Of a stretch of 64,000 nucleotides of DNA, positions 1-13,239 are shown piece after piece (position 1 is the stretch's first letter; the number at the start of each line of letters is the position of its first letter). The notes below the pieces were generated by a model that was given only the letters and a program-made list of their open reading frames with translations, was not told where the DNA came from and made no database searches. The position numbers and the translations under genes were made by a program. Source of the DNA: Toxonevra muliebris. Lineage: Eukaryota; Arthropoda; Insecta; Diptera; Pallopteridae. The stretch is taken from contig OY829329.1 of assembly GCA_963691655.1 (NCBI GenBank), forward strand, positions 23,983,883 to 24,047,882, in the 5' to 3' direction.

Positions 1-3000
1 ACTATTCTAACTACTGTGTCTATCAGAATGAATGATGATAAGTGGCTGAAAGTGACAAATATCAAGATTTCTGAGTTGAAACACAACAATTCCAGCTGCA
101 CACTTACCGTGTTTCTAACTAAAGATTAGTGATTAATAAAGAAATGTTAGAATAAATCTATATTATTTATTTTTCCGTATTTTAATTATGATATATAGTT
201 AAATTATGCAAATAAAGAATAAAAACATATAAAATTAAAAAAAAAACAAAAATAAATTTAAAAAAAGAGAACTAATCCAATGAATGAAAAACAATAGATG
301 AAACTGAAAGTTAAAAGAATCAAAATAAAGTTAAAAAAAATAGAAAATCAATAATTTATTATACATCTTATGTAAAAAACACACAAAAAGTCAATGTACT
401 TGATAAGGTTAAGGTTTTTCTTTCTTCTGAGGCATGCGCCACAGATAAAAATTAAAAATCGAATGATTAAACATTAAAAAATTATGCTAACAAAAAAAAC
501 AAAAAAAACAAAAAATTAAAAAAAATTGTCAAATTTTTGGTACATGGGTACGCGAAAAGTAAATCAAGTTGAAAACTCGATTTATTTTTTTCTTTTGAAT
601 TCGGTTTTGTTTTTGTATTTTATTATTATGCAATAATTTAAATGCGGAAATTGATAAAGTGTTTGCTGTGGTTGTGTGACGTTGTGTATGTATTATTTTT
701 TTGCATTTTATTCTACAATTTATATATATGTATATTATAATTATTTTTATTATTATCTTAATACATACAGATAATTTTAAAATATATATGAGTACAATAA
801 AAAGTTCAATGACACATTTGCCTATTACTCTGTACGACAGCAAGTCTCATAAATTTTAATATCTACATACTCGTAAGTATATGAAGAAAAAATATATGCA
901 TAGATATTAATATTAAATATATGCATGTAAAAAGCATGTATGTATATAATATTTCATTGCATATTTATTAACTAGTTCAGGCTATAATAGTAATGGAACG
1001 AGACAGTGGCGTATTGAAAGATGGGATATTCTTCCAAGAGTTAAAAGCAGGCACCAAATATGTATGCAGTGTAAATTCGATTCATTTATAAATATGTTAT
1101 ATATGACTGCAAATAATCTTAAATAATTATTAACTACTTTATCTAAAAATTACTTCACCTTAACTCTTCTCGTTCTATAATGAAAACAATTGAGTGTAAT
1201 GTATTGAATTTTCTTCTCTCGGCACATGACAAAATTAAGCAAAAGAAGAGAGCAGCGTACTCTCTGTTTTGAATTGTCAAACGTACACCGTTATTAGTTA
1301 AACTCTGCATGACTATGTAGCATTTCGATGCTTGCATGTCTTGATAATGCACGGCTGTTGAGTTCTGCTGCATCATCTTGACATTTCACTTTTCTCTGTT
1401 TCATATATTCTTTGCTTTATTCCTATTCTTATTTTGCAAAGGTAGAAAAAATACAATTTTAATTAAATATTATAAAAATAAATTGAAATTCATGCAACAA
1501 ATTATAAAAAGCATAGTAAAGACATAAAAATTTAATAAATGCCATAAAAATAACAAAAAGAAAAAAAAAAAATAATTTTAGGTAGCTCGCAATTCAACAA
1601 ATATAAATGTTTTTATTTGATCGAAAACAGAATAAAGAAGATGAGACAAGTAAACGTTAAGAAAAACTAATAGGGTATTCACAAGCTGTCCTAGGATCTA
1701 TCGTATGATTATAATGTCATATAAATTTGTATGAAAAATGAGAGAATTTATGACAAATTAGAGTAAACTACGCTCTATATATGTGTCATGGGACACATGG
1801 TAGAAATGAAACTATGTAGGAAAAATATTTTATTTTATCCTTTTATATATTAATTTATTCAGGTAGCCCTGGATAAATTTAAAATAGTAGAAAATTCGCT
1901 TAGAATTATTTATGTACCAGCACCTTAAGTTCCTTTTAAATATAAGAAAAAGAGAGTATCATAAACAGTCTTACCAAATCAGTGCTTTTTCCACTAGTTT
2001 TCCGACTTGAAGACACCGTTTACGGTGCCCAATAATATTTTTTCTCTTAATTTGTATGCTCATTTTCATTTCTTCAGTGTTCGCTTCTGAAAATAACAAT
2101 TTTATTTGACTGACACTAAAATTTGAGGGTGTGACATGTGATACCATAGCAGTAAATATACTCGATAGGCATTATTTATCGATAACTTAATTAAATCTGG
2201 CGAATTTTTTTTTTTCCAAAAAACGCGTTTTTAGGAGTTCTGGTGGATTTTGAAATTCAATATTTGGCCACACTGATCATAGAGTGCATGCTCAGAGAGT
2301 GAGAGAGCCGACATCGTGATCAAACTTTTTTCATATGAATAAATCTTTTGCATAGGAATTGGGCAGAGACGTCGGCTCTCTCAATCTCATCTCAAATTAA
2401 AGAGTGATTGATTTCAGAGGAATTTACTGTTGTTAGGCGTGTTGTTTTTGTAAAAAATTCTTTTAGAGCAAATACATACGTAAATATGAGAGAGAGAGTG
2501 TTCGTGTTGTTCTTGCAAGAGTTGACTTTGTTTGCTTACTTGCTCTTTTATTTATTTACATATGCACATCCAAAAGTAAAATTCGGCTGTTTCCGTTGTT
2601 TCACTCCCCATCACTAAACTCAATTTACACGTTACATCGATTCTGTGCTTTTACAAATGCCTAATGCCTGGTTTTCACTATGTCAAATTCAATCACATTT
2701 GCCAACATCTTTCTCGCTCTTTAACATGGAATATGTTAAGTGAAAACTTAAAAAAAAAAAATGCGAACATACAACAACATTGCCTGAGAATATAAAGAGA
2801 GTGAGAGAAGTTAGTTTGTTGTAATATTTTGATGTGTGCGAAAATGTATTATTTCTTGAAGTAAAAGGAGCGTAGATTGATTTTGAAATTATTAGTTAAT
2901 TTGAATCAAATCAATATGTTTTCTATCACAGAAATGGAAGATACACAAGACAATAGCTGTTTAATACAGAAGCGAACACATAATCAGACCCCTCCTCATC

Positions 3001-3939
3001 TTTCGATCCGCCATTGAAAATCCGCTTATAAAACAAACTTTTGGGGTAGTATAATCATGCACCTGATAATACCATAGGCTTTCTGGTAGGGTATTGATTA
3101 TATTACTGTGGTCTAGTGATCTAGAAATCTAGCAGGCTGACTGTCTGTGTATAACTAAAGCTATTGAAGCTTTGGTGTAAATTTCTATAAGCATAAACTG
3201 CAGAAAATACGTTAAGTGCGGCCAGATCTTCAATCAACAACTGTTCTCTGCATTGAAAATAATATAATTCTTTAGTTAGCTCGACTTCTAACGTATATCT
3301 TCTACTGTAAACAAATAACTCTGACTAATCAGTCTACATTGTTTAATGTACTGGTTATCCCAATCCACTCACTCCTTTTTCTAATCATAAATAAACCAAT
3401 TCAGAAATCCCCTTTGGAATAATCTTGTTTACGCTACTGTAAGCAAGTTGTTGTATTAATATTTAATTCAGATAAACTCAATACTAAACTATTTAGTTGA
3501 AACTTTTCTCTTTCTAATTAATTAGCATTTTTTTTCCATCATCAAATATGGAATTAATTTTTAAACTTGTTTTTCTTTTTTTTTTTCTCTAGCGGAAAAG
3601 TTTTTTGTTTTATTTAAATTATAGAACATAAAAAAATTATAAATGAAATGTAATAAATTATTTGTCAAAACGATTCCATCATAGAATATTTTGATTTATG
3701 CGTGAATTGACACACCCAGTAATAAAGCTGTAATATAAGTAGAAAGATTTATATCTTAGTGAGCTAGTGAGGTACAAGATATTTAAAAGAAAACAAAGGA
3801 TTGCTTGACCACAGCAGAATAAGAAGGTGAAACAACAACTATTAAGTACAATTTCAAACATTTGAGCATGTTCTTGTATTTCAGTGAGAGGAAAGTATTT
3901 CAATGCAGAGGAAAATGCAATCGTGCTTTTGAATTTCAT
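1..3939. other. AT-rich noncoding sequence
   Basis: No coding exon that I can support. The stretch is dominated by A/T runs and short open frames without codon structure. It contains one copy of the GAGAGAGCCGAC inverted-repeat family near 2301-2465, listed separately. The rest shows no recognisable gene, RNA or mobile element. Confidence 0.6.
2301..2465 (-). repeat. Dispersed repeat with GAGAGAGCCGAC inverted ends, reverse copy
   Basis: GAGAGAGCCGAC at 2301 is matched by its reverse complement GTCGGCTCTCTC at 2371-2382, about 60 bp apart. The following 80 bp, read on the minus strand, match the tandem copies at 10.8-11.4 kb: an acaacacg-ctaac stretch, then cagtaaat, then cctctgaa. The same family is therefore present in both orientations. 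The inverted ends suggest a small non-autonomous DNA element, but no target duplication was found. Confidence 0.55.
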
Positions 3940-4400
3940 ATAAAACGAGAGTCGCAAAAGAGAGCGGTATCGGAGTTTTTCATTTCATTATTCCTTCATG
4001 TGTTTGTTCCACGTGGAGCTGAGAGAGATGAGAGTCATTAAAATTACAGTTTCACTCAATATACAATACTCACAGCAGGGATACTATCCGTTTAGTTCAT
4101 TGATTTATTTCTCCATGTGCTTGTACCACGTGGAGCTGAGACAGCTAAGTGTCATTTAATGCGCACCGCCATATAAAAAAGAGTCAAAAAAGAGTAAAAA
4201 AGAGTCAAAAAAAGAGAGATGTAATCCGATTGGTTAATTTATTTATTCCTTCATTTGCTGAAACCACGTGGTGTTGAAGAAGCTTAAAATAATTTAATTT
4301 GTATCGTCATATAAAATCAACGAGTCGCAAAAGAGAGCTGTAATCTGATTGGTTGATTTCTTTATTCCTCCATGTGCTTGAACCACGTGAAGCTCAAAAA
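3940..4400 (+). repeat. Degenerate tandem array, four units, each with a CACGTG box
   Basis: Four units of roughly 117-138 bp share the elements gagtcgcaaaagagag, a gattggttgatttattta-type stretch, a ccatgtgcttg-type stretch and a CCACGTG core. The CACGTG hexamers start at 4010, 4127, 4265 and 4384. The flanking bases have diverged, yet the hexamer is kept in all four. This could be a simple satellite-like duplication, or a cluster of E-boxes for bHLH factors. Nothing in the sequence decides between these. Confidence 0.6.
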
Positions 4401-6429
4401 ACTGAAAATCAATTTATGGATAGCAAAGTGCGCACCCTTTTAAAATTCGAACGATGTTTATCTTAATATATTCTCAATAGAGTGGTATGAGAATAACTAA
4501 AAAAAACCCAATGCGTAACTTGTTTTTGAGCAGCAATCTGAAATTTAAGAGAATTGACATTTACTAGGTTAATTTAATTTAAATTTCAAAAACAATATAA
4601 TGCCTTAGTTATAATATTAAAAATTTTTATACGAAGTTTATTAAACCAACCATTAAAAAAAAAAACAGGAATAAATTTGAATTTCAAAATATTACGCAAA
4701 ATTCCTTCAACTGATAATCAGATGTTCTGCATTGTCATGATGTTCTTTAACTTTATTAAATATATATCCATATCTTTTTTTAATAATTTCATCAGAATAT
4801 TTTAAAGAACATAGTCTTTCAACTATTAGCATTATGTGAATAATTTGATATTCTGTTGTTGATTGCCAATGGCTATCGATGAAATATTTTTTTTTTGTGT
4901 GCTGTTCTTTGAATTTTTTTTGTTTTATTTTTAGAATTATACTAAAAACAAAATCATAAAATTTTAATTACCCCAAAAAACAGCGCGACGGATTAATTTA
5001 TGAAGTATTTTTTGTTATTTTTTTTTTTTTTTTGTGTTTTAATAAAAATAAAAACTCCCAAAAAAAAAGGAAAAAAGTTCTATCTAGATAATTTATTTAT
5101 TTTTTGTTACTTTTGATTATTCTTAGTCCTAACGATGATTTAGCAAAATAATGAATTTTTTTAAAACAAAAGTAAAAACATTTTTTTCTTGTTGAACAAG
5201 ATTTGCATCATTTTACTTTATTTTTTTTTGTCCGCTTTTTTTCCACTTTTTTTTATCGATTGGATATCTAAATGGTTGTTGTTGCATTTACGCAAAATTT
5301 TAAAAATTTTGAATTTTGTACACAAAAACAATTGAATAAGTGCCCCCGTCATTATTCGCAAAAATTGTTTAGTATTGACGCCAGCGAGTTTGTTATTCTC
5401 AAAGCCAGTCAAAAAAAAAACAATTAAAAACTGCGTTTTTATAATTTCGTAATTTTATAAAAATTTACACTGGTTATGTCTTGAAAAATATTCAATGTCT
5501 AGAGATATTTAAAATTCTTTTCAATTTACATAAAAACTAGACAAATGACCTGCCTTCTCAGTCATTCAGAAGTGCGTTTGACTTGCTTGATATGTTTTGA
5601 TTTTAGATCGCACACCTCTAGATTATTTTCATCTGATTCGATTCTTTCAGATTGTTGTTGCTGTTGTTTTGCTGTCTGCTATTTTCATTCGCTTGTTTTC
5701 GAGCTAAACTGTAATATAAATTTAGCAAAATGGTTCAAGGCCAAGTTCGGTTCAGGGAGCAATACAAGTTTATGCAGCAATATATTTTTAGGAATTCTAA
5801 TTAATAGTAAGCACAAGGAACCGGATATTGATCATAAATTATGAGTTGTTAGAAGTTTTTGAAGAATAAATTAAAGTATTGTTCGTGCAATATTTCATTT
5901 TACCTAATTCCTGTTTAGAAGTTGCGTGTTTTTTTTTTTTTTTTTTGAGTTAACGAACTTTTTTGACGTGCTAGGAGTAGGGACCCGGTATTAGGTGGAA
6001 AGCATCGATATTATAATCTCTCCAGGTGATTTTTTGAATTTTCTGGTTGATTGGTTGTTAGCATTGTTCACTGTTTTTAATGACAATCTAAGAGCTTACA
6101 TATTTTTTTTATACAGGCCATTATAAAACAGTAATTGGAACTGGTTTTGGTTGGTTTCTGAACAATATGAATAGGTTCTTCTTCGCTACAGCAGAATCGT
6201 AGAGGGTCTTCCCAAAAATCATTATTAACTTTCCGAAAATGGTTGGCAATATTCACGCAATATCATGCCAATATTTCGAAGATTGTAAACGATTGTAAGG
6301 CAAAACTTTCAGGACCTTGGAGAAGTTGCTGACCACAGCTCTGCAGAAAATCCAATGGGCTCAGAAACAAATCAAGAGTTCTTCCTCATAGAGAAAAATA
6401 TTTCAGAGTTAAATTCCGCAAAACTAAGT
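4401..6429. other. AT-rich noncoding sequence
   Basis: Long poly-A and poly-T runs. The open frames around 5.2-5.9 kb are short and have no domain or splice context. I see no gene. Confidence 0.5.
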
Positions 6430-6620
6430 GAAAAAAAAAACGTTTGGAAAACATCAAACTTCATTTGGGGAGAACAGATCTGTGCATTCTTGTAGGTTTA
6501 ATCACAGGACACAAGGGTATCATCAATGATTCCGCCATAAGCAGAAAATTGTCACAACAGATCGCTATCTCTGTTATTACCAGACTTCACAAGAAGAGGG
6601 GAAATGCAAGCTAGGTAGCG
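6430..6620 (+). pseudogene. Relic of a non-LTR retrotransposon, reverse transcriptase C-terminal region
   Basis: One forward frame reads ENIKLHLGRTDLCILVGL followed by ITGHKG, then INDSAISRK, and ends in a stop near 6608. The series RTDL..LVGLITGH resembles the (S/T)DL-x-LVGLLTGH segment found after the polymerase domain of Jockey-like insect non-LTR elements. Surrounding frames are broken. The match is short and was made by eye, so the clade is not fixed. Confidence 0.4.
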
Positions 6621-9600
6621 ATGTTTTGTGAATGAGTTCTGCTAATTTTATTCTATGTATTCTGTTTTATTCTTCTACCTGAACTTCTTAGGTTATTGTT
6701 AAAAAACTAAGAAGCTTGGGGTGTCTTCACTTTTTCTTTTATTCCCCCTCTTTTTAAAACTGTTTCCTTCTCTCTACTTTATCTTTTCTCTCAAAAACTG
6801 CTTTCTTCTTTTCCTTTTTCTGTGCAAAATCCAGATTGAATCCTACGACAGGGTGATCGATGACATAGAACAGATATGTGGATACACTGCAATGGCTCTT
6901 CTGCTTATTTCAAATCTAGTTATTTTTATGATATATGGGGGATTTCATCTCGATCAAATCGATCGGGCTCAAACTTACACAAACTTTTTTCGAGTTACTC
7001 GACGTTCATTTTGATAGATAAATAAGCCTCAGCTCACTTTTGGACCTCAAAGCTCTTAAACGAAAGACCTAAGCTTTTTTTGACCCCACTCACACACACA
7101 GTTTGACACTCACAGTAAAAATGATATTTTGTTGTTTATTTGTAAAATATTAGAAAACATTTATACCACGTACTGTTGAAGTTTTTGCAATCTTCTTCTT
7201 TCTATTTTGTTGTTGCTTTTCTTCTGTTGATACTCTCTACACTTATCGGCACAAATACGACGTAATACACGTATATAACACAAGGGAGAAAAAATTAGCT
7301 ATATACAATCAAGCAGAGGCATCTAGGTCGGCTCTCTCACTAAAGACATGAGATAAAACTTCGAGAACTCTCGACTCTCTGCTTGATTTTATGTAGCCGA
7401 ACAACAACTGCATAACTTCGTTTCTTACTGGTTTCACTTAACCGTTGTTGTTGTCTTCCTCTTTCTATTTTATGAAGTTGTTTTTCTGTTGATCGGCACA
7501 AACACGACGTAGTACCAGTATTGAAAAAGTAGGTACAATTGTACTTTTTTCCGACTTTTTCGAACTAAAAGGTACATTAGATACAATTGACACATTTTAG
7601 GTATAATCTGTCATTGGCCAAAATAAATTTAACACGTAATTATAAAAAAAAAAATATTTTGTAATAATAACCTACAAAACCTAAACAAAGCTCACAGATC
7701 TTATATTGCTGTTTAGAAAAGGAAAAATATTGCAAAAATAATTGAAGAAGATTTTTGAAATTTAGCAAACATTTTATGAAACGTAAACTTCTTATGACTT
7801 TGAACCTACTAATAAAATTATTTTCGCATTATGTATGTTTCGTTTTATAAACAGTAATAACAGAGCTCTGAGCTTTGAAACAAATCTTTGTTGAAAATTT
7901 TTGAAAAATCGAAAATTATAATAAAAATTCTGGAATTTTCATTTCATGGGGCCTTTAGATATTATCAGATGTAAAAATTAGTTTTCCCCTTCTTTTAGGG
8001 AAATTAGGTAAAACTCCGAAAATTTAGGATATCTATCTAACTCTATATGACCTCGTTCGCTAGACACTAACAGAAACATAACTTACTTTCTCATTAGTTT
8101 CGTTTGAGTGTAATGAAAACTGGTTTCCGTTGCAAAATTTTCAATTCACAGCCCGCCAAAGAAGTTTCATTTTTAAAAAAAAAATTCCCTTTTGAAAAAA
8201 AGTCAAAGCTATTTTTGATTTAGAAAAAAAAAAAAAACGGTCAAACTTTAGATTTCATTAATTTGTTTTCTTTTTTCAAAAGATAATTCAAATATTATTT
8301 ACAAATTGATATCAAATTATTTGGGTTTCAGTTTTATAAAAGTCTTGATTTTTGTCTAAGGGATAACTCAATGGAAAGCTGTTGACCAATCAAAGTCATT
8401 GTCTTGCATTGAATGAGTGTAAAATTCTCGCAATATGCTCAAGCGTAATATCAACTCTGCTGTAGATAACTGAGTAGTCTTAGACTACATTCAGAATGAT
8501 CGATTCAGCTCTTTTTCTATGAAAATGTGCCCAACACTTGTGAAATTTCTCTGATCAATTTGAACCCACCTCAACCTTGGCAAGTCTAATTAGAACACCA
8601 TTGAATTATAATTGCATATTTTTCTGTCTGAATTTAAAAATCTTTTAAAAATACTCGCATGCATCGTAGTTTTATAAACTGAAATTTTGTAATATACTAT
8701 ATGTATGTAGTTTGTTATTATGCAAATACTAAAAAAACAAAAATTATTAGCTACTAATAAACAAAAATTTGATTAATATGTTTTTTAAATGAATTTTCCT
8801 TCAGAAAAAATTTACGTATTTGTTTTTAAATAAATTAAGTAAAATTCGCGAATAATACAATTGTTTTTTATTGTTATTGAATTGAATTAAAAATAAATAT
8901 ATATATAAAAAAAAACACTTGATTTTAATGAAACTTGAAAAACTGGTTAATAAAATTTTCATGTTTCAATAAATTTAATGTTTCAGAAAGGTATGAATTA
9001 TTAAAATTTTCGATTTTAAAATGAAATAAAATCAAATAAAAATTATTGAAAAATATACATAGACACATACAGGTTCTGATGATAATTGCTTTATGTCGAA
9101 TGCGACAAAAAAAAAATTATAAAAAAAAAAAAATTAAATTTAAATAAAATAAAAAAAAGAAGCAGCAACAAACTAAAAATGTGCAAAAATCAATTTAATA
9201 ATAGATTTTAAACTTTATCACGCGATAATAAAATGAAGAAAAAAATGTGATAAATATATTTTGTCAAACTAAACAAACAGCGCTAAGCAAATAGCAAAAA
9301 AAAATAAAAATAAAAAAAAAAAATTGTCTCGAAAAAGTCTCAAAAACTCAACCACCTTCACAATCCACGACGACAACATTCACAAAAACCGCTAACTGAA
9401 AATAAATCGGTACAATAAACGGTAGTGAGGGTAAGATTTTTTTGTTAGAAGCAACCGATACCATAGAAATTTCTCGAAGAAAACTTCAAGCATTTGTTAA
9501 CGACTTAGATTTTTTGTCTACTTAATTTTATTTTGTAGTTTTGTGTCTATAAAAAAAAAAATTAAAAATTCATGTTTTTTTTTTTTTTGGTACCTATAAT

Positions 9601-10800
9601 ATTTTTGGAACTAAAATTATTGAAGCAGAGATTTTATAGCTCTTTAATTTAAGCGTTTTGTTGTATTTTTTTATACATTTGTAAGTAAGTATGTGTAGAT
9701 TTATTTGTCTCGACTAGTGACTGAATCTGAGTACCTCTTTTTTATTGAAGTTGCATTTGGAAATGCTTTTGGTCAGTAAACAGTGATGGAAACTTTGCAT
9801 TACTATCTAAGGAATTGAATTTTTAAAAATTTAATACAAAAGCTTCCCAATAAAAAAAATTAAAAAATATTGACAACAATATCTTGTATTGACCAGAAAT
9901 TCATCAGACAAAAAACTGTTTTTGATTTGGTTTGTTTAAATAAGCGCGCCTTAACTTCTTTTATCACATGGTCGTAACTTTATACATACATACATACAAA
10001 ACATACATATGTATGAACACAATTTTAAAAACATAGTTAGCAGTAGCGGCAACTGTCTGTCTCTCTTCTATATCTCGTTCCAATATCTTGATTTTCTTGT
10101 CATTTAGACAGCGCACGTATATATTTCTTATTAATTGTTTGATAGTAAATTTGACACTGATCAAAATAAGATAAATAATAGAATTGTGTATTATGTTTGT
10201 CAAAAGAAACCAAAAAAAAAAGAAGAAATAAACACGTCATGTCAGGAAGGTCATCTGAGGCCAGGCCACTATTTTTAGCGTCTTTTTGTTTTGTTTCTAA
10301 TACATAGCATGTTGTTTTTGTATTAGCACCAATATATACATATATATTTATTAGTTTTATCTTTGTAATAAAATATTCACAACAAAAGAAAAAAGAAAAA
10401 ACCATTCTTCGTTTGGTTTTTCTAGAAAAAATTTTGATTTATTGTACGTGTTTAAATGAAATGCTTTATTGCTTGCATTTAATCTAGGTACTCTAATTTG
10501 TTTTGTTTAACAAAAATAAAACTAATTGGTTTTCTTTATTATCAGTATTTACTTATACCTTTTTTTTAACTGAAACAGGAACATAAAAACTTATATTAAA
10601 ATTATTATTAGTTAAAGATATGTTTAAACCTCAAGTAACATTAAGGAAGCATTTACACTAACACACATAGACTTGTCTCCTAGTTTAAGGAAACGGATGA
10701 ATTTGATAATATAAACAGAGATACATTGTTCAATTTATAAGTTTACCTGCAACTCAGTGAGGACGAACAAAGTCAGCACTCTCTTTATCTCTTATATTTA
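6621..10800. other. AT-rich noncoding sequence
   Basis: No gene recognised. A partial copy of the GTCGGCTCTCTC repeat lies at about 7313-7395. The stretch 8340-8590 is less AT-rich than its surroundings but has no usable reading frame. The open frames at 9.96-10.4 kb run across simple AT sequence and lack coding character. Confidence 0.5.
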
Positions 10801-10810
10801 TATATTCTCA

Positions 10811-10987
10811 CTAAAAAAATTTCTGCAAAAACAACACGACTAACAATAACAGCAAGCCTCTCTGAAATCTATCACTCGCTGACTTGAGAAGAGATTTAGA
10901 GAGACGACGTCTCTGCTTGTATTGCATAGGCCCGATCTCCATATAAAAAATTTATTCATATGAAAAACTTTTGCAAGAATAACTTGA

Positions 10988-11019
<32 letters not shown>

Positions 11020-11420
11020 TTTATTTATGTATTTGTTCTAAAAAAATTTCTTGCAAAAACAAAACGACTAACAATAACAGTAAATTTCTTTGAAGTCAAT
11101 CAGTCGCTAATTTAAGATGACATTGAGAGAGCCGACGCCTCTGCTTGTATTGCATAGGCCCGATCTCCATATAAAAAATTTATTCATATAAAAAAACTCT
11201 TGCAAAAATAACATGAACAGCACTATCTTTCTCTCTTTTCTTGCAAAAACAACACGACTAACAATAACAGTAAATCCCTCTGAAGTCTATCACTCGGTAA
11301 TTTAAGATGGCATTGAGAGAGACGATGTCTCTGCGTGTATTCACGTCAGCCCGATTTGTAAGGGAAAAAATTTATTCATGTAAAAAAAACCCAATCCCGA
11401 TGTCGGCTCTCTCAGTGTCT
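10811..11420 (+). repeat. Tandem trimer of the GAGAGAGCCGAC repeat family
   Basis: Three successive units begin with a ttgcaaaaacaacacgac-type stretch at about 10823, 11050 and 11238. They run through taacaataacag, a cctctgaa-(g/a)tc-atcac stretch, gagagac/gccgac(g)tctctgc, then gcccgatctccatataaa and tttattcat. Spacing between equivalent points is about 229 and 189 bp. The first unit contains a CT microsatellite at about 10994-11020, which explains its greater length. The last unit ends with gtcggctctctcag, the inverted end of the family. Confidence 0.6.
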
Positions 11421-12640
11421 CTTTATGCCTTCTATGATACTCTATTTCTCTCATATTTAAAAGGAACTAAAAGAATTTTCGAAAGAAGCAACAACATAAG
11501 TGGAACTTGTTGTTGTCGATGCGGTATTTACCAGACATTTGCCAAAAATTGAATCAAAAATATTTATTTCATATTATAAATATCAAAAGTCAATTCTATT
11601 ATCGCTCGAAATTCAAAATACAAATTTTGAGTATTGATAATTCCATTTTTTAAACAAACAAAGTCAACTCTGATATATTTTTTTTTTAATTTAAAATAAC
11701 TCAAAGGCAAATTTTTTCTAATTCAAATTTATTCAGGGCTGGTTTCAAAATCAAAAAGAAAATATTATATATTTACTCTATAGTTTCTATCCCTAAAAGG
11801 ACTGAGCGAGGCGCTTAAAGAAGCTCAAAATCGTGCAAAGTAATATATATATTAAAGAAAATAAAATAATGCCCTGACTAGCTCGAATTTCAATGAATCG
11901 TATACAAAGTTTTAAGAGTCGCTTAGCAATAAGAAAAGCACCTGTCGAGGTTAATTCTATAGCACGGCCTATCATGTTAGAAAAAAGAGCAGCTGCTAAT
12001 CAGAGAATCATGGTTTCAAGGGCCATCATTATTGCTACAACTTAATTTATCTGATAGAAAAATTTATATTCTTCGTCCTGCCTCGAATTCCTCTAAAATA
12101 CTACATTCTTTGAAACTGTTTGGCCTGAGGGTGGCAGTCAAAGCTTTACGGCGTGCTTGACAAGCCAAACATCTTAATTTTCTCAAATATTCAATAAAAT
12201 AAATAATTAAATATATACCTACTGTGTGTCGTGCTTAAAATAAACAAAAAAGCAGAGGCACTGGTATTTATATGTATAGCAGTAAAAGCGCAAAAATTTT
12301 TTGCTGACTCAATACTTGCTACTAATATTTGTGTGTCGTCATCTTAACAAAGCACACAAGAGAATGAGGTATGATAAAATTTTGCAAACAAAAAACTTAA
12401 AATATTATTGAACTTTGTACCTGTGGCAGACGCAAAAATAAATGTGCTCACTTCAAAACTAGCACATAAAAAAATACCCTCATTCTAACAAAAAAAAAAA
12501 CTGCTAGCAATAAAGAGCAAACAGAAAATTAATAACTTCAGAATTAAAATATTTCTGGAATTTCCAAAAGTATATGAGATGAGCAATGATTACAAATACA
12601 TACTACATAAATTCGGGTAACATTCACTATCAAAGATGTT
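11421..12640. other. Noncoding sequence, nothing recognised
   Basis: Mixed-composition DNA around 11.8-12.2 kb has no long frame in any register and no domain I recognise. It may be old transposon debris, but I cannot name a family. Confidence 0.4.
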
Positions 12641-12649
12641 AATGAAATA

Positions 12650-13200
12650 CTTAAAAGTAAAAACAAAAATCGCGCTGCTGCTGCTAAAACAAAACCCGGC
12701 AGTTAATTTAAAGAAAATAACAACAAAAAACAAATAAAAAAATACGACCAGCATCTCCTCTGTTGTTAACAGAGTTCTGCTTGCGTTGATAGTATAAAAA
12801 TAAAATTATTCAAAACTAGAGCAGTACAGCTCTGTCGTCCTATCTCTCACACAGTACTGCTGTTAACATATTTTTTGATAACAGTGAGTGAGCAGCATCT
12901 TGCTGTCAGCTGCTTGCGAGAGCAGCACAGTTTTGTCTTTATGTGCTGCTGCTAACATATGCTACTTTTACAGTAAACTGAGCAGCGTAGAAATAATGAG
13001 AAAACACACAAGCAGTGACTGAGCAGCACTGTCGCTGTCGATATCATCTCTCAGCATGCTGCTTGCGCTAACAGCAAGACCACAAAATAACAGCTGCGTA
13101 GCACAGTTCTCAACAACGCAATACAATTCTGCCTGCGCATACATAAACGACGACCGCATACGAAGCAATAATCTTACCATCGTAGATGTCGAATGAATAA
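12650..13200. repeat. AGCAGC/GCTGCT-rich cluster
   Basis: Many copies of agcag, gctgct, agcagcac and ctgctgtta occur in both orientations over about 550 bp. They stand out against the AT-rich background. The cluster lies 1.3-1.9 kb before the first coding exon of the scavenger receptor gene, so a regulatory role is possible. No reading frame extends through it. Confidence 0.4.
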
Positions 13201-13239
13201 CGACGAGAACGACGCAAAAGTACGCCAACGTCAATCATA

